A DNA stretch of 64,000 nucleotides, taken from Kitasatospora setae KM-6054 (GTDB lineage: Bacteria; Actinomycetota; Actinomycetes; Streptomycetales; Streptomycetaceae). A program made the position numbers and the translations under genes. This document shows, piece after piece, positions 52,887 to 61,949 of the stretch (positions are counted from its first letter, which is position 1; each line of letters begins with the position of its first letter). The stretch is taken from contig NC_016109.1 in the NCBI RefSeq assembly GCF_000269985.1, positions 1,426,001 through 1,490,000 of the forward strand, written 5' to 3'. Under the pieces are notes generated by a model. That model saw nothing but the letters and a program-made list of their open reading frames with translations. It was not told the origin of the DNA and ran no database searches.

Positions 52887-54646
52887 TTGTCGCCTTTCCC
52901 TGCTGACTCGTCACTGGCGTGGCCGGGACCGCCGACCGGTCCGGCGGGCGGCGCGGTGCCGTTCACGCCGTTGGTGAAGGCGGCCAGCCACAGGCCGGGC
53001 TGGACCGGCTCGGGGGCGGATGCGGGTGTGGGGGTCCGCGCCGCCGTGACCGGGGCGGGAGCCTGAGCGGGAGCCGGGGCCTGCGCGGGAGCCTGGACCT
53101 GAGCGGGAGCCGGGGCCGGGGCCGCGCCGAAGCGGGACGGGGCGGCGTGCCGGCGGCGCTGCGGCAGCCCGTTCGCGGTGCGCTCCAGCACCAGGGGCGC
53201 GTCGTCCCCGTACGCGGCGGGCCCGGCCGGGGCGGCGGGCGCGGCGGGCGCGCCGGACGCGGTCGGCGCGGCGGCGACCCGGGGGAAGGCCGAGGTGGCA
53301 GCGAAGCCCCCGGCGGGGGTGTGGGTCGCGGCGGCGGGACGGCGGCGCGGCGGGGTGTCGACCGTGTCGCCGGTGGCCGGGTACGCCTCGGTCGCGGCCT
53401 GTCCGGGGTGCGAGGGGAAGGCCAGCGGGGTGGTGGTGGCGATCCGGCCGATGCCGTGGGCGCGGCTGGGCGCGGGCGCGGTGGTGATGTACACCTCGGG
53501 CACGATCAGCACGGCCCGCACGCCGCCGTACGCGGACGGGCGCAGCGAGACCTGGAAGCCGTACGCGCGGGCGAGCCGGCCGACCACGGCGAGGCCGAGC
53601 CGGGGGGCTTCGCCGAGGCCGTTCAGGTCGATGCCGGACTCGGCCTCGGCGAGCATCCGCTCGGCCCGGGCGCGGCCCTCCTCGCCGAGGCTGAGGCCGC
53701 CGTCCTCGATCTCGATCGCGATGCCGGTCTGCACCTCGACGGCGGTGAGGTGGACGCTGGTCTGCGGCGGCGAGTAGCGGGTGGCGTTGTCGAGGAGCTC
53801 GGCCAGCGCGTGGATCAGCGGTTCGACGGCGGGGCCGACCACGGCGACCTCGGAGACCGGGTGCAGTTCGACCCGGCGGAAGTCGAGGATCCGGGAGATG
53901 CCGCCGCGCAGCACGCTGTACAGCGGGACGGGGTTGTTCCACTGGCGGCCGGGGCGGGCGCCGCCGAGCACGGCGATCGAGTCGGCGAGGCGGCCGATCA
54001 GCGCGTTGCCGTGGTCGAGCAGCAGCAGGTCGTCGAAGACGGCGGGGTCGTCGCCGTGCCGGTCCTCCATCTTGCGCAGGTCGATGGCCTGCCGGTGGAC
54101 GATCGCCTGCACCCGGCGGGCGATGTTGACGAAGGCGCGCTGCGCGGACTCGCGCATCGCCTCCTCGTTGTCGACGGCGTCGAGGACGGCCCGCAGCACC
54201 GCGTACCGGAAGTCGTGGAACTCGTCGCCCGCGTTGTTGACGTGCTGCTGCTCGTAGGAGCGGAGCACGTCGGTGATGAACTCGCCGCCCTGCATCCGGG
54301 CGACGGCCCGCGGGAGTTCGTTGCGGGCGAGTTCGAGCATACCGGCCTGCTGCCGGGCCAGCCGGTGGCGCTGTTCGGCGTCCCGCCGCTCGGCGTCCTC
54401 GCGGAGCAGCTCCAGCGCGCGGCCCCGGCGCACCGCCTCGTACCCGGCGACCGCCACCGCCACGGCGCCCACCAGCCCGCACCCGATGATCCCCGTCGTC
54501 GCCGCGCCCGGGGCCGCGGCGGCGAGGCCGACGGCCGCGCCGATCACCACCGCGGGCAGCAGGCCGACGAGGACGGCCGCGGGCAGCCGTCCTCCTGACG
54601 ACGATCCGTCTGGTGACGATCCGGCTCGAAGCATCGGCTTCCTCAT
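52883..54646 (-). CDS. cvnA: conservon sensor histidine kinase-like protein (CvnA)
   Basis: Product of 587 residues. Two membrane helices near the N-terminus (about 18-40 and 46-66: VLVGLLPAVVIGAAVGLAAA, GIIGCGLVGAVAVAVAGYE), a coiled-coil/HAMP-like stretch, and a nitrate-sensor-kinase-type helical region. The ATPase domain has N-box ALAELLDNATRYSPP, then IEIEDGGLSL and GLGEAPRLGLAVVGRLARAYG. No phospho-acceptor His box is recognisable, as in other CvnA proteins. A long Pro/Ala/Thr-rich tail with Ala-Pro-Ala-Gln repeats ends the protein. ATG at 54646 chosen; no good ribosome-binding site. First gene of the conservon. Confidence 0.88.
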   Translation of the reverse strand: MRKPMLRAGSSPDGSSSGGRLPAAVLVGLLPAVVIGAAVGLAAAAPGAATTGIIGCGLVGAVAVAVAGYEAVRRGRALELLREDAERRDAEQRHRLARQQAGMLELARNELPRAVARMQGGEFITDVLRSYEQQHVNNAGDEFHDFRYAVLRAVLDAVDNEEAMRESAQRAFVNIARRVQAIVHRQAIDLRKMEDRHGDDPAVFDDLLLLDHGNALIGRLADSIAVLGGARPGRQWNNPVPLYSVLRGGISRILDFRRVELHPVSEVAVVGPAVEPLIHALAELLDNATRYSPPQTSVHLTAVEVQTGIAIEIEDGGLSLGEEGRARAERMLAEAESGIDLNGLGEAPRLGLAVVGRLARAYGFQVSLRPSAYGGVRAVLIVPEVYITTAPAPSRAHGIGRIATTTPLAFPSHPGQAATEAYPATGDTVDTPPRRRPAAATHTPAGGFAATSAFPRVAAAPTASGAPAAPAAPAGPAAYGDDAPLVLERTANGLPQRRRHAAPSRFGAAPAPAPAQVQAPAQAPAPAQAPAPVTAARTPTPASAPEPVQPGLWLAAFTNGVNGTAPPAGPVGGPGHASDESAGKGDK

Positions 54647-55020
54647 ACGCTCGGGGGGACGGGGTGTGGGCGGGGCCGGGCGGTGCGGCGGGCCCGGGGC
54701 GCGAAGCAGCATAGCCGGTGCACGGTGGATCTGACGGTTCGTCAGAGTCCTTTTCCCCCAGGAGAGTTGCCCTGCCGGAGGGGCTCGCGCGGCGCCCGGC
54801 GGGAGGGTTCGCACCACCCCGCGCCCGGCTCATAGGCTTGTCGCACCACGCGCCCCCGCAGTAGTCCCCCACGCCGGATTCACCCGGACGAGCGGCACTT
54901 CCGGCAAACCTCCGACCGTCCCCGACCCCTGGTGCTAGACCGTCGTTCCCCCACCGCGCCTTCACCCTTCCTCCGCACCGGGGTTCGGTCGTGCGGCGCC
55001 CGAACGGCCTCGGGGATCGA
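54647..55020. other. conservon upstream region
   Basis: No gene seen. This segment should carry the promoter of the conservon (minus strand), but I could not pick out a convincing -35/-10 pair. Confidence 0.5.
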
Positions 55021-55320
55021 TCAGGACGCGGTGAGCGGCAAGCCCCTGATGATCAGGTCGCGCTGGAACTCCAGCACGGCGGCGAGCACGTTCACCGTCA
55101 TCTTGGTGCCGGGGTCGTCGGAGGCGAGGTCGATGCCGGACGGCAGCCCGGACTCGACCCGCAGGTGCGGGCCGCGGCGGATCGGCACCGGGCGCGGGGC
55201 GAGGATGTCCGCCACCGAGCGGAAGAGCCGGGCGGCGCCGGCGATGCGGATGGTGTCGCCGACGGCGGCCTCGTTCGGCAGCCGGGTGAAGCCGGCGCGG
55301 TCGAGGGAGAGCCGCCGGGT
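55021..55320 (-). pseudogene. serine recombinase (resolvase/invertase) remnant
   Basis: The last ~85 residues of the minus-strand frame read DTIRIAGAARLFRSVADILA, then LRVESGLPSGIDLASDDPG and TKMTVNVLAAVLEFQRDLI. This is the second half of a resolvase catalytic domain (compare DTLRV...RLGRSLRDxL and I.T..P.G.L...VLAALAEFER). The Ser-bearing N-terminus and the DNA-binding C-terminus are missing. It is a decayed mobile-element gene. Confidence 0.6.
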
Positions 55321-55422
55321 GGAGGTGGCGGGGCCCTCGTGGACGGGAGCGCCGGCGGCCGGCAGCGGGGCCAGGGCGGGGAGGGCTTGGCGCCGGCCTT
55401 CGCAGAGGTGTTGCTCAACCCC

Positions 55423-55476
55423 CGGCGGGCGGGCGCGTCCCGACGGGCGGGCGCGTCCCGGCGGGCGGGCGCGTCC
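55423..55476. repeat. three tandem 18-bp repeats
   Basis: CGRCGGGCGGGCGCGTCC occurs three times head to tail (55423-55440, 55441-55458, 55459-55476) with a single base difference in the middle copy. Lies upstream of the recombinase remnant; function unknown. Confidence 0.8.
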
Positions 55477-55620
55477 TGGCCGGCCGTCGGGACGGCCGCG
55501 CAGGTCACCCGGCAGGGCGCCCACCGGCGGTGGGCCCAGACGGTGCCGAGCGAGCCGCGCGGCCGACGGCACCGGAGCCCGCCACCCGCAGCCGTTCCCC
55601 CGCTCCGGGTGGCTCCCCTG

Positions 55621-55652
55621 CACCGGCAGGACGGGGCGCCGTCCTGCCGGTG
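55621..55652 (-). terminator. 14-bp perfect stem-loop after the PASTA gene
   Basis: CACCGGCAGGACGG (55621-55634) and its perfect complement (55639-55652) with a GGCG loop, 28 nt beyond the stop of the minus-strand sigma/PASTA operon. Confidence 0.75.
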
Positions 55653-55679
55653 CGCGCGCGGGCCCAAGGGCCCGGTCGG

Positions 55680-56258
55680 TCAGGTCCCGCCGGGTTTGCC
55701 CGTCGAGACCAGCAGGAGGACGGACGAGCCCGGTGCCACCTGTTGTGCGCCGCCCCGGGGGTCACTGCTGATCACCTGCCCGGCGGGAGCGTTCCAGTCC
55801 GTGTGCCGCATGATCGTGCAGCTCAGTCCGAGCCCGCGCAGCAGGCTTTCGGCCTGTTCGACCGGCATGCCGGCCAGGTTCGGCAGCGCGATGCTCGCTG
55901 CCGCGGTCTGCTCCTGCTCCTGTGCCGGAGTCGGTTCGCCGCTTCCGCTCTTGGGGGTGCCGGTGGCGAGCGGGGTGCACGCCCCGTTCGCCGGTGTGGA
56001 CAGGGACGGGGAGGCGCCGGGCGCGGGCGGCACGGGCTTCAGCGCGAAGAACCCCACCGTGGCGCACGCCAGCACGCAGCACGCCGCAGCGGTGCCGAGG
56101 AGCGCCCGGCGGGTGCGGCCGCGGCTGACGGCTCGCTCGATCGCGGCCGCGTCGACGACCGGCGCCGTCGGCCCGTCGGCGAAGGAGGCCACCGCGGCAC
56201 GCAGCTCGGCTTCGAGGCCCGGCTCGAACGGGGCCGGTCCGGACGACGTGTTCCTCAC
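55680..56258 (-). CDS. membrane protein with one PASTA domain, sigma-factor partner
   Basis: Product of 192 residues. Cytoplasmic ~50 residues, one membrane helix at about 51-72 (ALLGTAAACCVLACATVGFFAL), a Pro/Ser linker, and a C-terminal PASTA domain (LPNLAGMPVEQAESLLRGLG, VISSDPRGGAQQVAPGSSVLLLVS). PASTA domains bind muropeptides or cell-wall glycans. The GTG start overlaps the sigma gene stop (GTGA) and is six nt after GGAGG. Its position suggests a regulator that ties sigma activity to the cell wall; no classical zinc anti-sigma motif is present. Confidence 0.75.
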   Translation of the reverse strand: MRNTSSGPAPFEPGLEAELRAAVASFADGPTAPVVDAAAIERAVSRGRTRRALLGTAAACCVLACATVGFFALKPVPPAPGASPSLSTPANGACTPLATGTPKSGSGEPTPAQEQEQTAAASIALPNLAGMPVEQAESLLRGLGLSCTIMRHTDWNAPAGQVISSDPRGGAQQVAPGSSVLLLVSTGKPGGT

Positions 56259-56803
56259 TTCGTACCTCCGAAAGCGGCCGACGGCGTGTGCGGCGCCTGG
56301 GCGCCCGATACGGAATCGCGCAGCTTGGCCAGGCCGCGGGCGAGTTGGGACCTCACCGCACTCGAAGAGATGTCCAGGACGTCGGCGACCTGCCGGGCGT
56401 CCAGATCGTGCAGGTAGTACAGGACCACCACGCTGCGCATGCCCATCGGCAGCCCGAGCAGGGCCTCGATCAGCTCCGCGCGCAGATCCACCTGCCCGAA
56501 CCGGTCCCGGGGGTCGGCCGTCTCGGGCACCCCCGACAGCCCGGGGCGCTCGCCCGGGCGCGACAGCCGGCGCCAGCGGTCGTTGGCCAGGTTCACCAGC
56601 ACTTTGCGCACGTACGCCTCCGGCGAGTCCGCCACCGCGACCTTCCGCCACCGTCGGCACGCCCGCTCCAGCGCCTCCTGCACCAGGTCCTCGGCCACGT
56701 GCACGTCACCGGTCAGCGCATACGCGGTGCGGAACAACGCTCCCGACCGCTGTGCGACGAACTCCGTGAATCCGTTGCCCGGACCACTCCTGCGAAACCT
56801 CAC
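56255..56803 (-). CDS. SigE-family (ECF) RNA polymerase sigma factor
   Basis: Product of 182 residues. Region 2 reads FTEFVAQRSGALFRTAYALTGDVHVAEDLVQEALERACRRW; region 4 is LPMGMRSVVVLYYLHDLDARQVADVLDISSSAVRSQLARGLAKLR. This is the SigE-like ECF type common in streptomycetes. GTG at 56803, seven nt after GGAGG; a longer frame reaches 56848. It is cotranscribed with the PASTA membrane protein gene. Confidence 0.88.
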   Translation of the reverse strand: MRFRRSGPGNGFTEFVAQRSGALFRTAYALTGDVHVAEDLVQEALERACRRWRKVAVADSPEAYVRKVLVNLANDRWRRLSRPGERPGLSGVPETADPRDRFGQVDLRAELIEALLGLPMGMRSVVVLYYLHDLDARQVADVLDISSSAVRSQLARGLAKLRDSVSGAQAPHTPSAAFGGTK

Positions 56804-57171
56804 CCGCCGACCTCCTCTCCTCGTCCCGTCCCGATCACTGCCCCCCATGACGGCGGAACGGGGCCGAGTGCTGCACCGAGCCGCCGACAGTGGCGTGAAT
56901 CACAGCCGGGACGGAAGGGTGTCCCAGGACCTCGCGCCGCTGCCGCCCGGGGTGGGAACGAGGCCCGGCGTCCCGCGCGGGCGGAGCGGAAGCGGGCTCC
57001 GACTCCGGCTCCGACTCCGACTCCGGCTCCGTCCGGCTGCGCGCGACACGGACGGGGGCCCGTCGGCGCGATCGCGAACGGTGGACGGCGGTCATTTTCG
57101 ATCTTTCCCGGCGTGCGCCCAGGCCCTGGTGGTTCGATGATCACCCCGCGATCCGAACCTCCAGGAGACCC
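56804..57171. other. divergent upstream region without a gene
   Basis: Between the sigma factor (minus) and the broken protease gene (plus). It holds a short run of CGGCTC/CGACTC hexamer variants at about 56996-57032 and no ORF with coding character. Both genes' promoters should be here. Confidence 0.5.
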
Positions 57172-57872
57172 GTGAACACCCAGAACACCCCCCGCCGCGC
57201 CCGGACCTGGGCAGCCGTCCCGGCCAGGAGGGCGCTCGCCCTGCTCAGCGGGACGGCACTGCTCACGTACGGGACTTCCGTACGCCAGCTCTTCGACCTC
57301 ACCCTCACCCTCGGCTCCTGAAGCCCGGCCACCGGATCCGGCCGTTCCCGACGACGTCGAACACGCTCTCCCCCGGAGGCACCGTGTACGCGGTGCAGCA
57401 GCTGATCGGGCACGAGGCGTACAACGAGAACGCCGCCGGCATGCCGAACGACATCGGCGTGCTGCAGCTGGCCACGCCGCTCGCCTACACCCCGCTGGTC
57501 CAGCCGATCGCCCTGCCGGCCCTGCCGGACCTCCTCGGCGGCACCGCCACCCTGACCGGCTGGGGATACACCAGCGGCAGCAGCGGCACCGCGTCGAACA
57601 CCCTCCAGCAGGCCACCGTCACCGTCCTGACCGTGGCCGACTGCCAACTGCGCTGGCCGGGGCAGAACATCAACATCAAGCAGGTGTGCACCTACGACAA
57701 GGGCAGCGGAATCCCCGCCTGCATGGGCGACAGCGGCGGCCCGCTCGCCCAGAACGGCCGGGTGATCGGCATCGCCAGCTGGGGCGTCGCCAGTTGCAAC
57801 GGCCTCTCCCCCTCCGTCTACACCGACGTCGGCGCCTACCGCGCCTGGATCACCACCAGGACCGGCCTCTGA
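57172..57872 (+). pseudogene. trypsin-like serine protease with an internal deletion
   Basis: The first piece (57172-57321; GTG after CAGGAG) is a signal-peptide-like N-terminus (ARRALALLSGTALLTYGTS) ending at a TGA. The second piece, in another frame to 57872, is the C-terminal two thirds of a trypsin. It has the catalytic Asp in NDIGVLQL, then LTGWGYTSGSSG, the Ser in CMGDSGGPLAQNG, and IASWGVASCNGLSPSVYTDVGAYRAWI. The segment with the catalytic His (usually TAAHC) is absent and frames do not join. A deletion thus removed about 60-80 residues; the enzyme cannot be active. Confidence 0.75.
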
Positions 57873-57936
57873 CCTCGCCCCGCCGGCGGCGCGCCCGGGC
57901 GGCTGCTGCGGATCGTCCGTCGGGACACCGGACGGG

Positions 57937-58100
57937 GTGCGGCACCTGTTCGCCGCCTACGACCTGGGCAAGGACCAGCTCTACGGGCACGTCAGGGTGA
58001 CCGAGAGCAGGTCGAAGTTCCTGGAGTTCTGCCGCTACCCGTGCTCGCCGCACCTGACGGCGAAGCGGTGCCGGCGGAACGGACATGCAGCCGAAGAGCG
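57937..58100 (+). pseudogene. IS630-type transposase fragment
   Basis: The frame reads VRHLFAAYDLGKDQLYGHV, then ESRSKFLEFCRY, then directly SPHLTAKRCRRNG. In IS630-family transposases the part after LEFCRY continues with a further segment up to the catalytic DNxSPHL motif, so an internal piece is deleted here and the catalytic residues are lost. It starts only 64 nt after the broken protease gene. Confidence 0.65.
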
Positions 58101-58157
58101 CCTACGCGACGTGGTCACCGGGGCGAACGTCGCCGGACGCGGCACTAGGCTGCCCCG

Positions 58158-59243
58158 GTGGGCGACGAGGTGGTGTGGGAGGCGTTCCGGGCGGGCGCCG
58201 GGCCGGACGCGGAGTTGCGCGGGCGGTGGCGGTCCGGGCTGGGGCACCGGGCGGACGCGCCGGTCGAGGTGCTGATCGCCCTGCTGGACGGCGACGCGCC
58301 GTACTTCCTGTACCGGCGCGACCTGCCCGCGCCGGTGCTGGACGCGGCCGTCCTGCACCCGTCCAAGGGCGTGTGGGGGCGGGCCGCCGAGTCCGGGGCG
58401 CTGTCACCGGAGCAGTGGGAGCGGCTGCTGGAGACGCTCGCCCGGCGCGGCACGGGCGCGGCCCGGCTCGCGCTGCTGCGCGAACTGCGGGACGAGGACG
58501 CCGCCCGCGCGGAGCGGCCCGGTCTGCTCGGGGTGTCCCCGCCGGTGGCGCCCCGGACGGCGGCGGAGATCGCCGAACTCGCCGACGCCGTGCCCGAGAT
58601 CCCGGCCGAGGACCGGACGTACGCCCTCTGGTGGGTCGGCGCGCTGTTCGACGACCCGGACGCGATGCGGCAGTTGGCCGCCCACCCGAACCGGTGGGTG
58701 CGCCGCAGCGTGGCCCGGGCGCCGCGGCTGCCGGCCGACGTCGCCGCCCGGCTGGGGCGGGACGAGGACCGGGTGGTGCGGCTGTTCCTCACCGAGTCCT
58801 GCGCGGACGCCCCCGCCGAGACGCTGCTGGACGTGTGGGGCTGGTGGCCGGGCAGCTTCAGCTTCCCCGGCCGGCCCCGCGACCACCCGAACTTCCCCCG
58901 CGCGGGCCTGCTCCGCCACGCCGACGACCCCCGCCCCCGGTACCGGCTGCTCGCCCTGGACGACCCCGCCGCGACGGCCGGACTGGCCGTGCGCCTCGCC
59001 GCCGATCCCGACCCGGAGGTCCGGGCCCGCGCCGCCGCGGACCGGCGCCTGCCGTCGACGGCGGCCGTCGCCCTGCTCGGCGACCCGGACCCGGCGGTCC
59101 GCCGGGCCGCGGCCGGCCACCCGACCCTGCCCGCCGCGACCCTGGCCGCCCTGCTCCGCGGCCCCGATCCCGACCTCGCCGAGGCGGCGGCGGGCAACCC
59201 CGCCGTCCCGCTGCCGGTGGCCCGCTGGATGGCCACCCGCTGA
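58158..59243 (+). CDS. HEAT/leucine-rich-variant repeat protein
   Basis: Product of 361 residues, all helical. It contains repeats such as LAAHPNRWVRRSVARAPRLPADVAARL, then LAADPDPEVRARAAADRRLPSTAAVAL, and LLGDPDPAVRRAAAGHPTLPAATLAAL. Each has the xDPDPxVRRAxAxxPxLP pattern of variant leucine-rich/HEAT-like repeats. No signal peptide. Probably a protein-binding scaffold; the partner is unknown. Start GTG 58158 has no strong ribosome-binding site. Confidence 0.75.
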   Translation: MGDEVVWEAFRAGAGPDAELRGRWRSGLGHRADAPVEVLIALLDGDAPYFLYRRDLPAPVLDAAVLHPSKGVWGRAAESGALSPEQWERLLETLARRGTGAARLALLRELRDEDAARAERPGLLGVSPPVAPRTAAEIAELADAVPEIPAEDRTYALWWVGALFDDPDAMRQLAAHPNRWVRRSVARAPRLPADVAARLGRDEDRVVRLFLTESCADAPAETLLDVWGWWPGSFSFPGRPRDHPNFPRAGLLRHADDPRPRYRLLALDDPAATAGLAVRLAADPDPEVRARAAADRRLPSTAAVALLGDPDPAVRRAAAGHPTLPAATLAALLRGPDPDLAEAAAGNPAVPLPVARWMATR

Positions 59244-59377
59244 ACGCCCGTCGGGTGGACGACCGTCGTCCGAGCGGGCGTCAGCCGAGCGGGCGTCAGC
59301 CGCCGGCGGCCTTCCGGAACCGCTGGGCGAGCGCGGGGCCGGACTCGCGCCACAGGCCGGCGCCGGCACCGTTCGGC

Positions 59378-60787
59378 TCAGGCCAGTTCGAGCACCTTCC
59401 GCCCGCAGCGCAGGAACAGCCGGCGGGTCGCTTGCGGCCGGGCCAGGTCGTGCGCGCCGAGCACGACCCGCAGTCGTTCGTCCGCGTCGTCGCGGCCGAG
59501 CGGGACGGTCTGCTGCCCGCCGTCGGTGTGCTCGACGACGAATCTGAGGCCGCCCGCCTCGGCGACCCGGCGGACCTGGTTGAGGCTGGGGAGTTCGCCG
59601 CTGACCCGGACCAGGAGTTCGCCGAGCGTCGCCGCGCCGTGCTCGGCGGGGTCGACGGTGGGCAGCGGCCCGGCCTGGGAGTAGCGGCGGACCGAGAACC
59701 GGGCCCGGAAGGAGTCCCGGGCGGCGAGCGCGGCCGGTTCGCCGTGGACGGTGGCGGTGACGGCGGCGGCCAGCAGGGTCTTCACGGCCATCGGGTGCCG
59801 GCGGCCGTCGTCGACTTGGGCGAGCAGCAGGTCGATCTCCTCGTCGAGGAGTTCGGTGAGCGCCCGGAGGTACCCGGGGAGCAGCCGGTCCGCGCAGGAC
59901 ATCAGCCGGCCGAACATCTCCTCGGCGGGGAAGGCGAGTCCGACGTAGTTGTTCCTGGACTTGCTCATCTTGGCGCCGGTGCCGTCGGTGCCCTCGATCA
60001 GGCCGGTGGCGAGCACCACCTCGGGCTGCCGGCCGGTCGCGGTCATCACCCGGCGGCACATCTGGAGGTTCAACAGCTGGTCGAGGCCGCCGAGTTCGAC
60101 GTCGGCGTCGAGCTCGACCGAGTCGAGCGCCATCACCACGGAGTAGACCAGCTCGGCCAGGGTCAGCCCGCTGCCCTCGGCGAGCCGGTTGCGGAAGTCC
60201 TCGCGCTGGAGCGCGGCGGAGGCGGGCAGCCGGGCGAGCACCTCCAGGAAGCGCGGCAGCGTCATCGGCTCCAGCCACTCGCTGTTGAACCGGAACTCGG
60301 CCCGCTCGAAGTCGAAGAACGCACCGACCTGCTGCCGGTAGGTCGCGACGTTGCGCCGCACGTCGTCCTCGGTGAGCGGCGGGCGCTCGGCGCTGCGGCC
60401 GGACGGGTCGCCGATCCGGGCGGTGATGTCGCCGACCAGGAACACCACCCGGTGGCCCATCCGCTGCAGCCGGCTGGCCAGGATCATCGGCACGGCGTGC
60501 CCGAGGTGCACCTCGGCGCCGGTCGGGTCGATGCCGAACTTGACGGTCAACGGCCGCCCTTCGGCGAGCAGTTCGGCGAGCCGGTCGCCGCCGGGCAGCA
60601 CCTGCGCGGCCCGCGCCCCGAGCAGCTCGGCCTGCCGCCGGGCGGGCAGGCCGGACAGGTCGGCGCCCCGGCGCTCGGCGAGCAGCCCGAGCAGCCGGGC
60701 CAGCTCCGGACCCTCCCGCAACTCCCCCTCGCCCTCGATGAGTTCACGGAGCTGCACGGCACTGCGGTCGAACACGGTGGCGGTCAT
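59378..60787 (-). CDS. tyrZ: tyrosyl-tRNA synthetase, TyrZ type
   Basis: Product of 469 residues. Class I signatures: HLGH at 94-97 (HIGH) and KMSKS at 273-277 (GAKMSKSRNN). VELGGLDQLLNLQMCRRVM at 229-247 resembles the TyrZ group (ELGGTDQxFN) and not TyrS (QVGGSDQWGN). A C-terminal S4-like domain follows (GELLVRVSGELPSLNQVRRVAEAGGL). Streptomycetes usually carry a TyrS elsewhere, so this may be a second, conditionally used or resistance copy; that is inference. The ATG at 60787 is six nt after GAGAGG; an ATG two codons earlier is possible. Confidence 0.88.
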   Translation of the reverse strand: MTATVFDRSAVQLRELIEGEGELREGPELARLLGLLAERRGADLSGLPARRQAELLGARAAQVLPGGDRLAELLAEGRPLTVKFGIDPTGAEVHLGHAVPMILASRLQRMGHRVVFLVGDITARIGDPSGRSAERPPLTEDDVRRNVATYRQQVGAFFDFERAEFRFNSEWLEPMTLPRFLEVLARLPASAALQREDFRNRLAEGSGLTLAELVYSVVMALDSVELDADVELGGLDQLLNLQMCRRVMTATGRQPEVVLATGLIEGTDGTGAKMSKSRNNYVGLAFPAEEMFGRLMSCADRLLPGYLRALTELLDEEIDLLLAQVDDGRRHPMAVKTLLAAAVTATVHGEPAALAARDSFRARFSVRRYSQAGPLPTVDPAEHGAATLGELLVRVSGELPSLNQVRRVAEAGGLRFVVEHTDGGQQTVPLGRDDADERLRVVLGAHDLARPQATRRLFLRCGRKVLELA

Positions 60788-61319
60788 GGCCATCCTCTCG
60801 GGATGCGTCGGCGCACGGCGCGGCAGCGGCAGGGCGCGGCCGCGCGGCGCGAACGGGGGTGCGGGTGCTGGGGGCTCGGAGGGGGCCGGACGGCGGGGAG
60901 CGCCGGCCGGCCCGCGACGGGACGGCCGCCCATGACTCGCGGCAGCGGTGGACGGCCCGCGCCGACGCGCGCCGACAGCACCCGCGCGGGGCACGTCGAC
61001 AGGTCAGGCCGGGGGTGGTCCGGAGGAGGAACCGGGAGGCTCGGTCACCCGCACGGAAAGGGGGCGGACCGTAGGGCGGTGTGCACCGCCACTAATATCG
61101 CTTCACCACGCGAGCCTCCGGGGACAGGAAACGGCGGGAGCGCGAAATGCGCCCGGCAGCGCCGTCGCCGCACATCCTGCCACGGCCGCCCCGCCGCTCG
61201 CACCCGAATTGTTTCCCGCCCGCTCCCCCACCAACTCCCCCACCCCGCACGAACGCCGCACGAACACCGAGGGCTCCCCCCGCGGTCGCGGTGGGGAGCC
61301 CTCGCCGGGCGAACGGCCG
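60788..61319. other. long leader region of the tyrosyl-tRNA synthetase gene
   Basis: No gene supported on either strand. The palindrome GGCGGTG-TG-CACCGCC lies at about 61075-61090, beside an AT-rich CTAATATC that could be a minus-strand -10 box (GATATTAG). I looked for a T-box leader (GGGUGGNACCGCG on the minus strand) and did not find one. Confidence 0.4.
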
Positions 61320-61949
61320 TCAGTCGGTGCCGAGGTGGAACGTCGACCCGTCGGGGGCGTCGTGGATCCGCTGCGCGATCGGGCCGCGGATCCGCATCGC
61401 GTCGGCGGCGTCGCGGACGGCCATGTTGTCGAAGTCGTAGCCGCCGCCGAGCGTGAAGAACTGCAGCGGGACGAGGCGCTCGTGCGGCTCCAGCGGGCCG
61501 TTCGCCTTCTGGATGGCGTAGGCGAAGGAGTTGGCGCCGTTGACGTCGGGGTCGGCGAGCAGCCAGCGGGCCCACTCCTCCAGGCTGTCGCCGATCAGCG
61601 TGATCGCGGTGGTCTCCGGGTTGAAGCGGACCACCTGGTCCTGGCCGAGGATGGCGAACTGGACGCCGAAGATGTCCTGGCCGAAGCAGAACAGGTCGTC
61701 GGCCAGGCCGTCGTAGGTCTCCTTCCAGACCTCGTCGGTGTTCCAGGAGAGCAGGTCGTGGCCGAGGCCCTCCTCGCCGACCCGGAACACCTGGATGCCG
61801 GCGTTGAAGGCGAAGAAGCCGTTCATCCGGGTGATCAGCCGGCCGAGTTCGGCCAGCGGGCCCGACTCCACGCCGAAGTCCAGGTCGACGTCCGGACCCA
61901 GCGGGCCGCGGGCCCGGCCCAGCAGCTGGTCGAGGGCGTTCTGCGTCAT
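61320..61949 (-). CDS. SUKH (SMI1/KNR4)-like putative immunity protein
   Basis: Product of 209 residues. SUKH-like features: GPLAELGRLITRMNGFFAFN near the N-terminus, DLFCFGQDIFGVQFAI, then VVRFNPETTAITLIGDSLEEWARWLLADPDV. The ATG overlaps the stop of the gene upstream by four nt. It is the last gene of a toxin/immunity operon (63979 to 61320), hence a likely immunity or chaperone protein for the nuclease toxin. Confidence 0.65.
   Translation of the reverse strand: MTQNALDQLLGRARGPLGPDVDLDFGVESGPLAELGRLITRMNGFFAFNAGIQVFRVGEEGLGHDLLSWNTDEVWKETYDGLADDLFCFGQDIFGVQFAILGQDQVVRFNPETTAITLIGDSLEEWARWLLADPDVNGANSFAYAIQKANGPLEPHERLVPLQFFTLGGGYDFDNMAVRDAADAMRIRGPIAQRIHDAPDGSTFHLGTD

Noticed and set aside
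60788..61319. A T-box leader for the tyrosyl-tRNA synthetase
   Set aside because: The conserved T-box sequence was not found on the minus strand, despite the long upstream region.
58085..61456. A 1123-residue plus-strand ORF across the repeat protein and tyrZ
   Set aside because: Low-complexity shadow; the genes at 58158-59243 (plus) and 59378-60787 (minus) explain the region.
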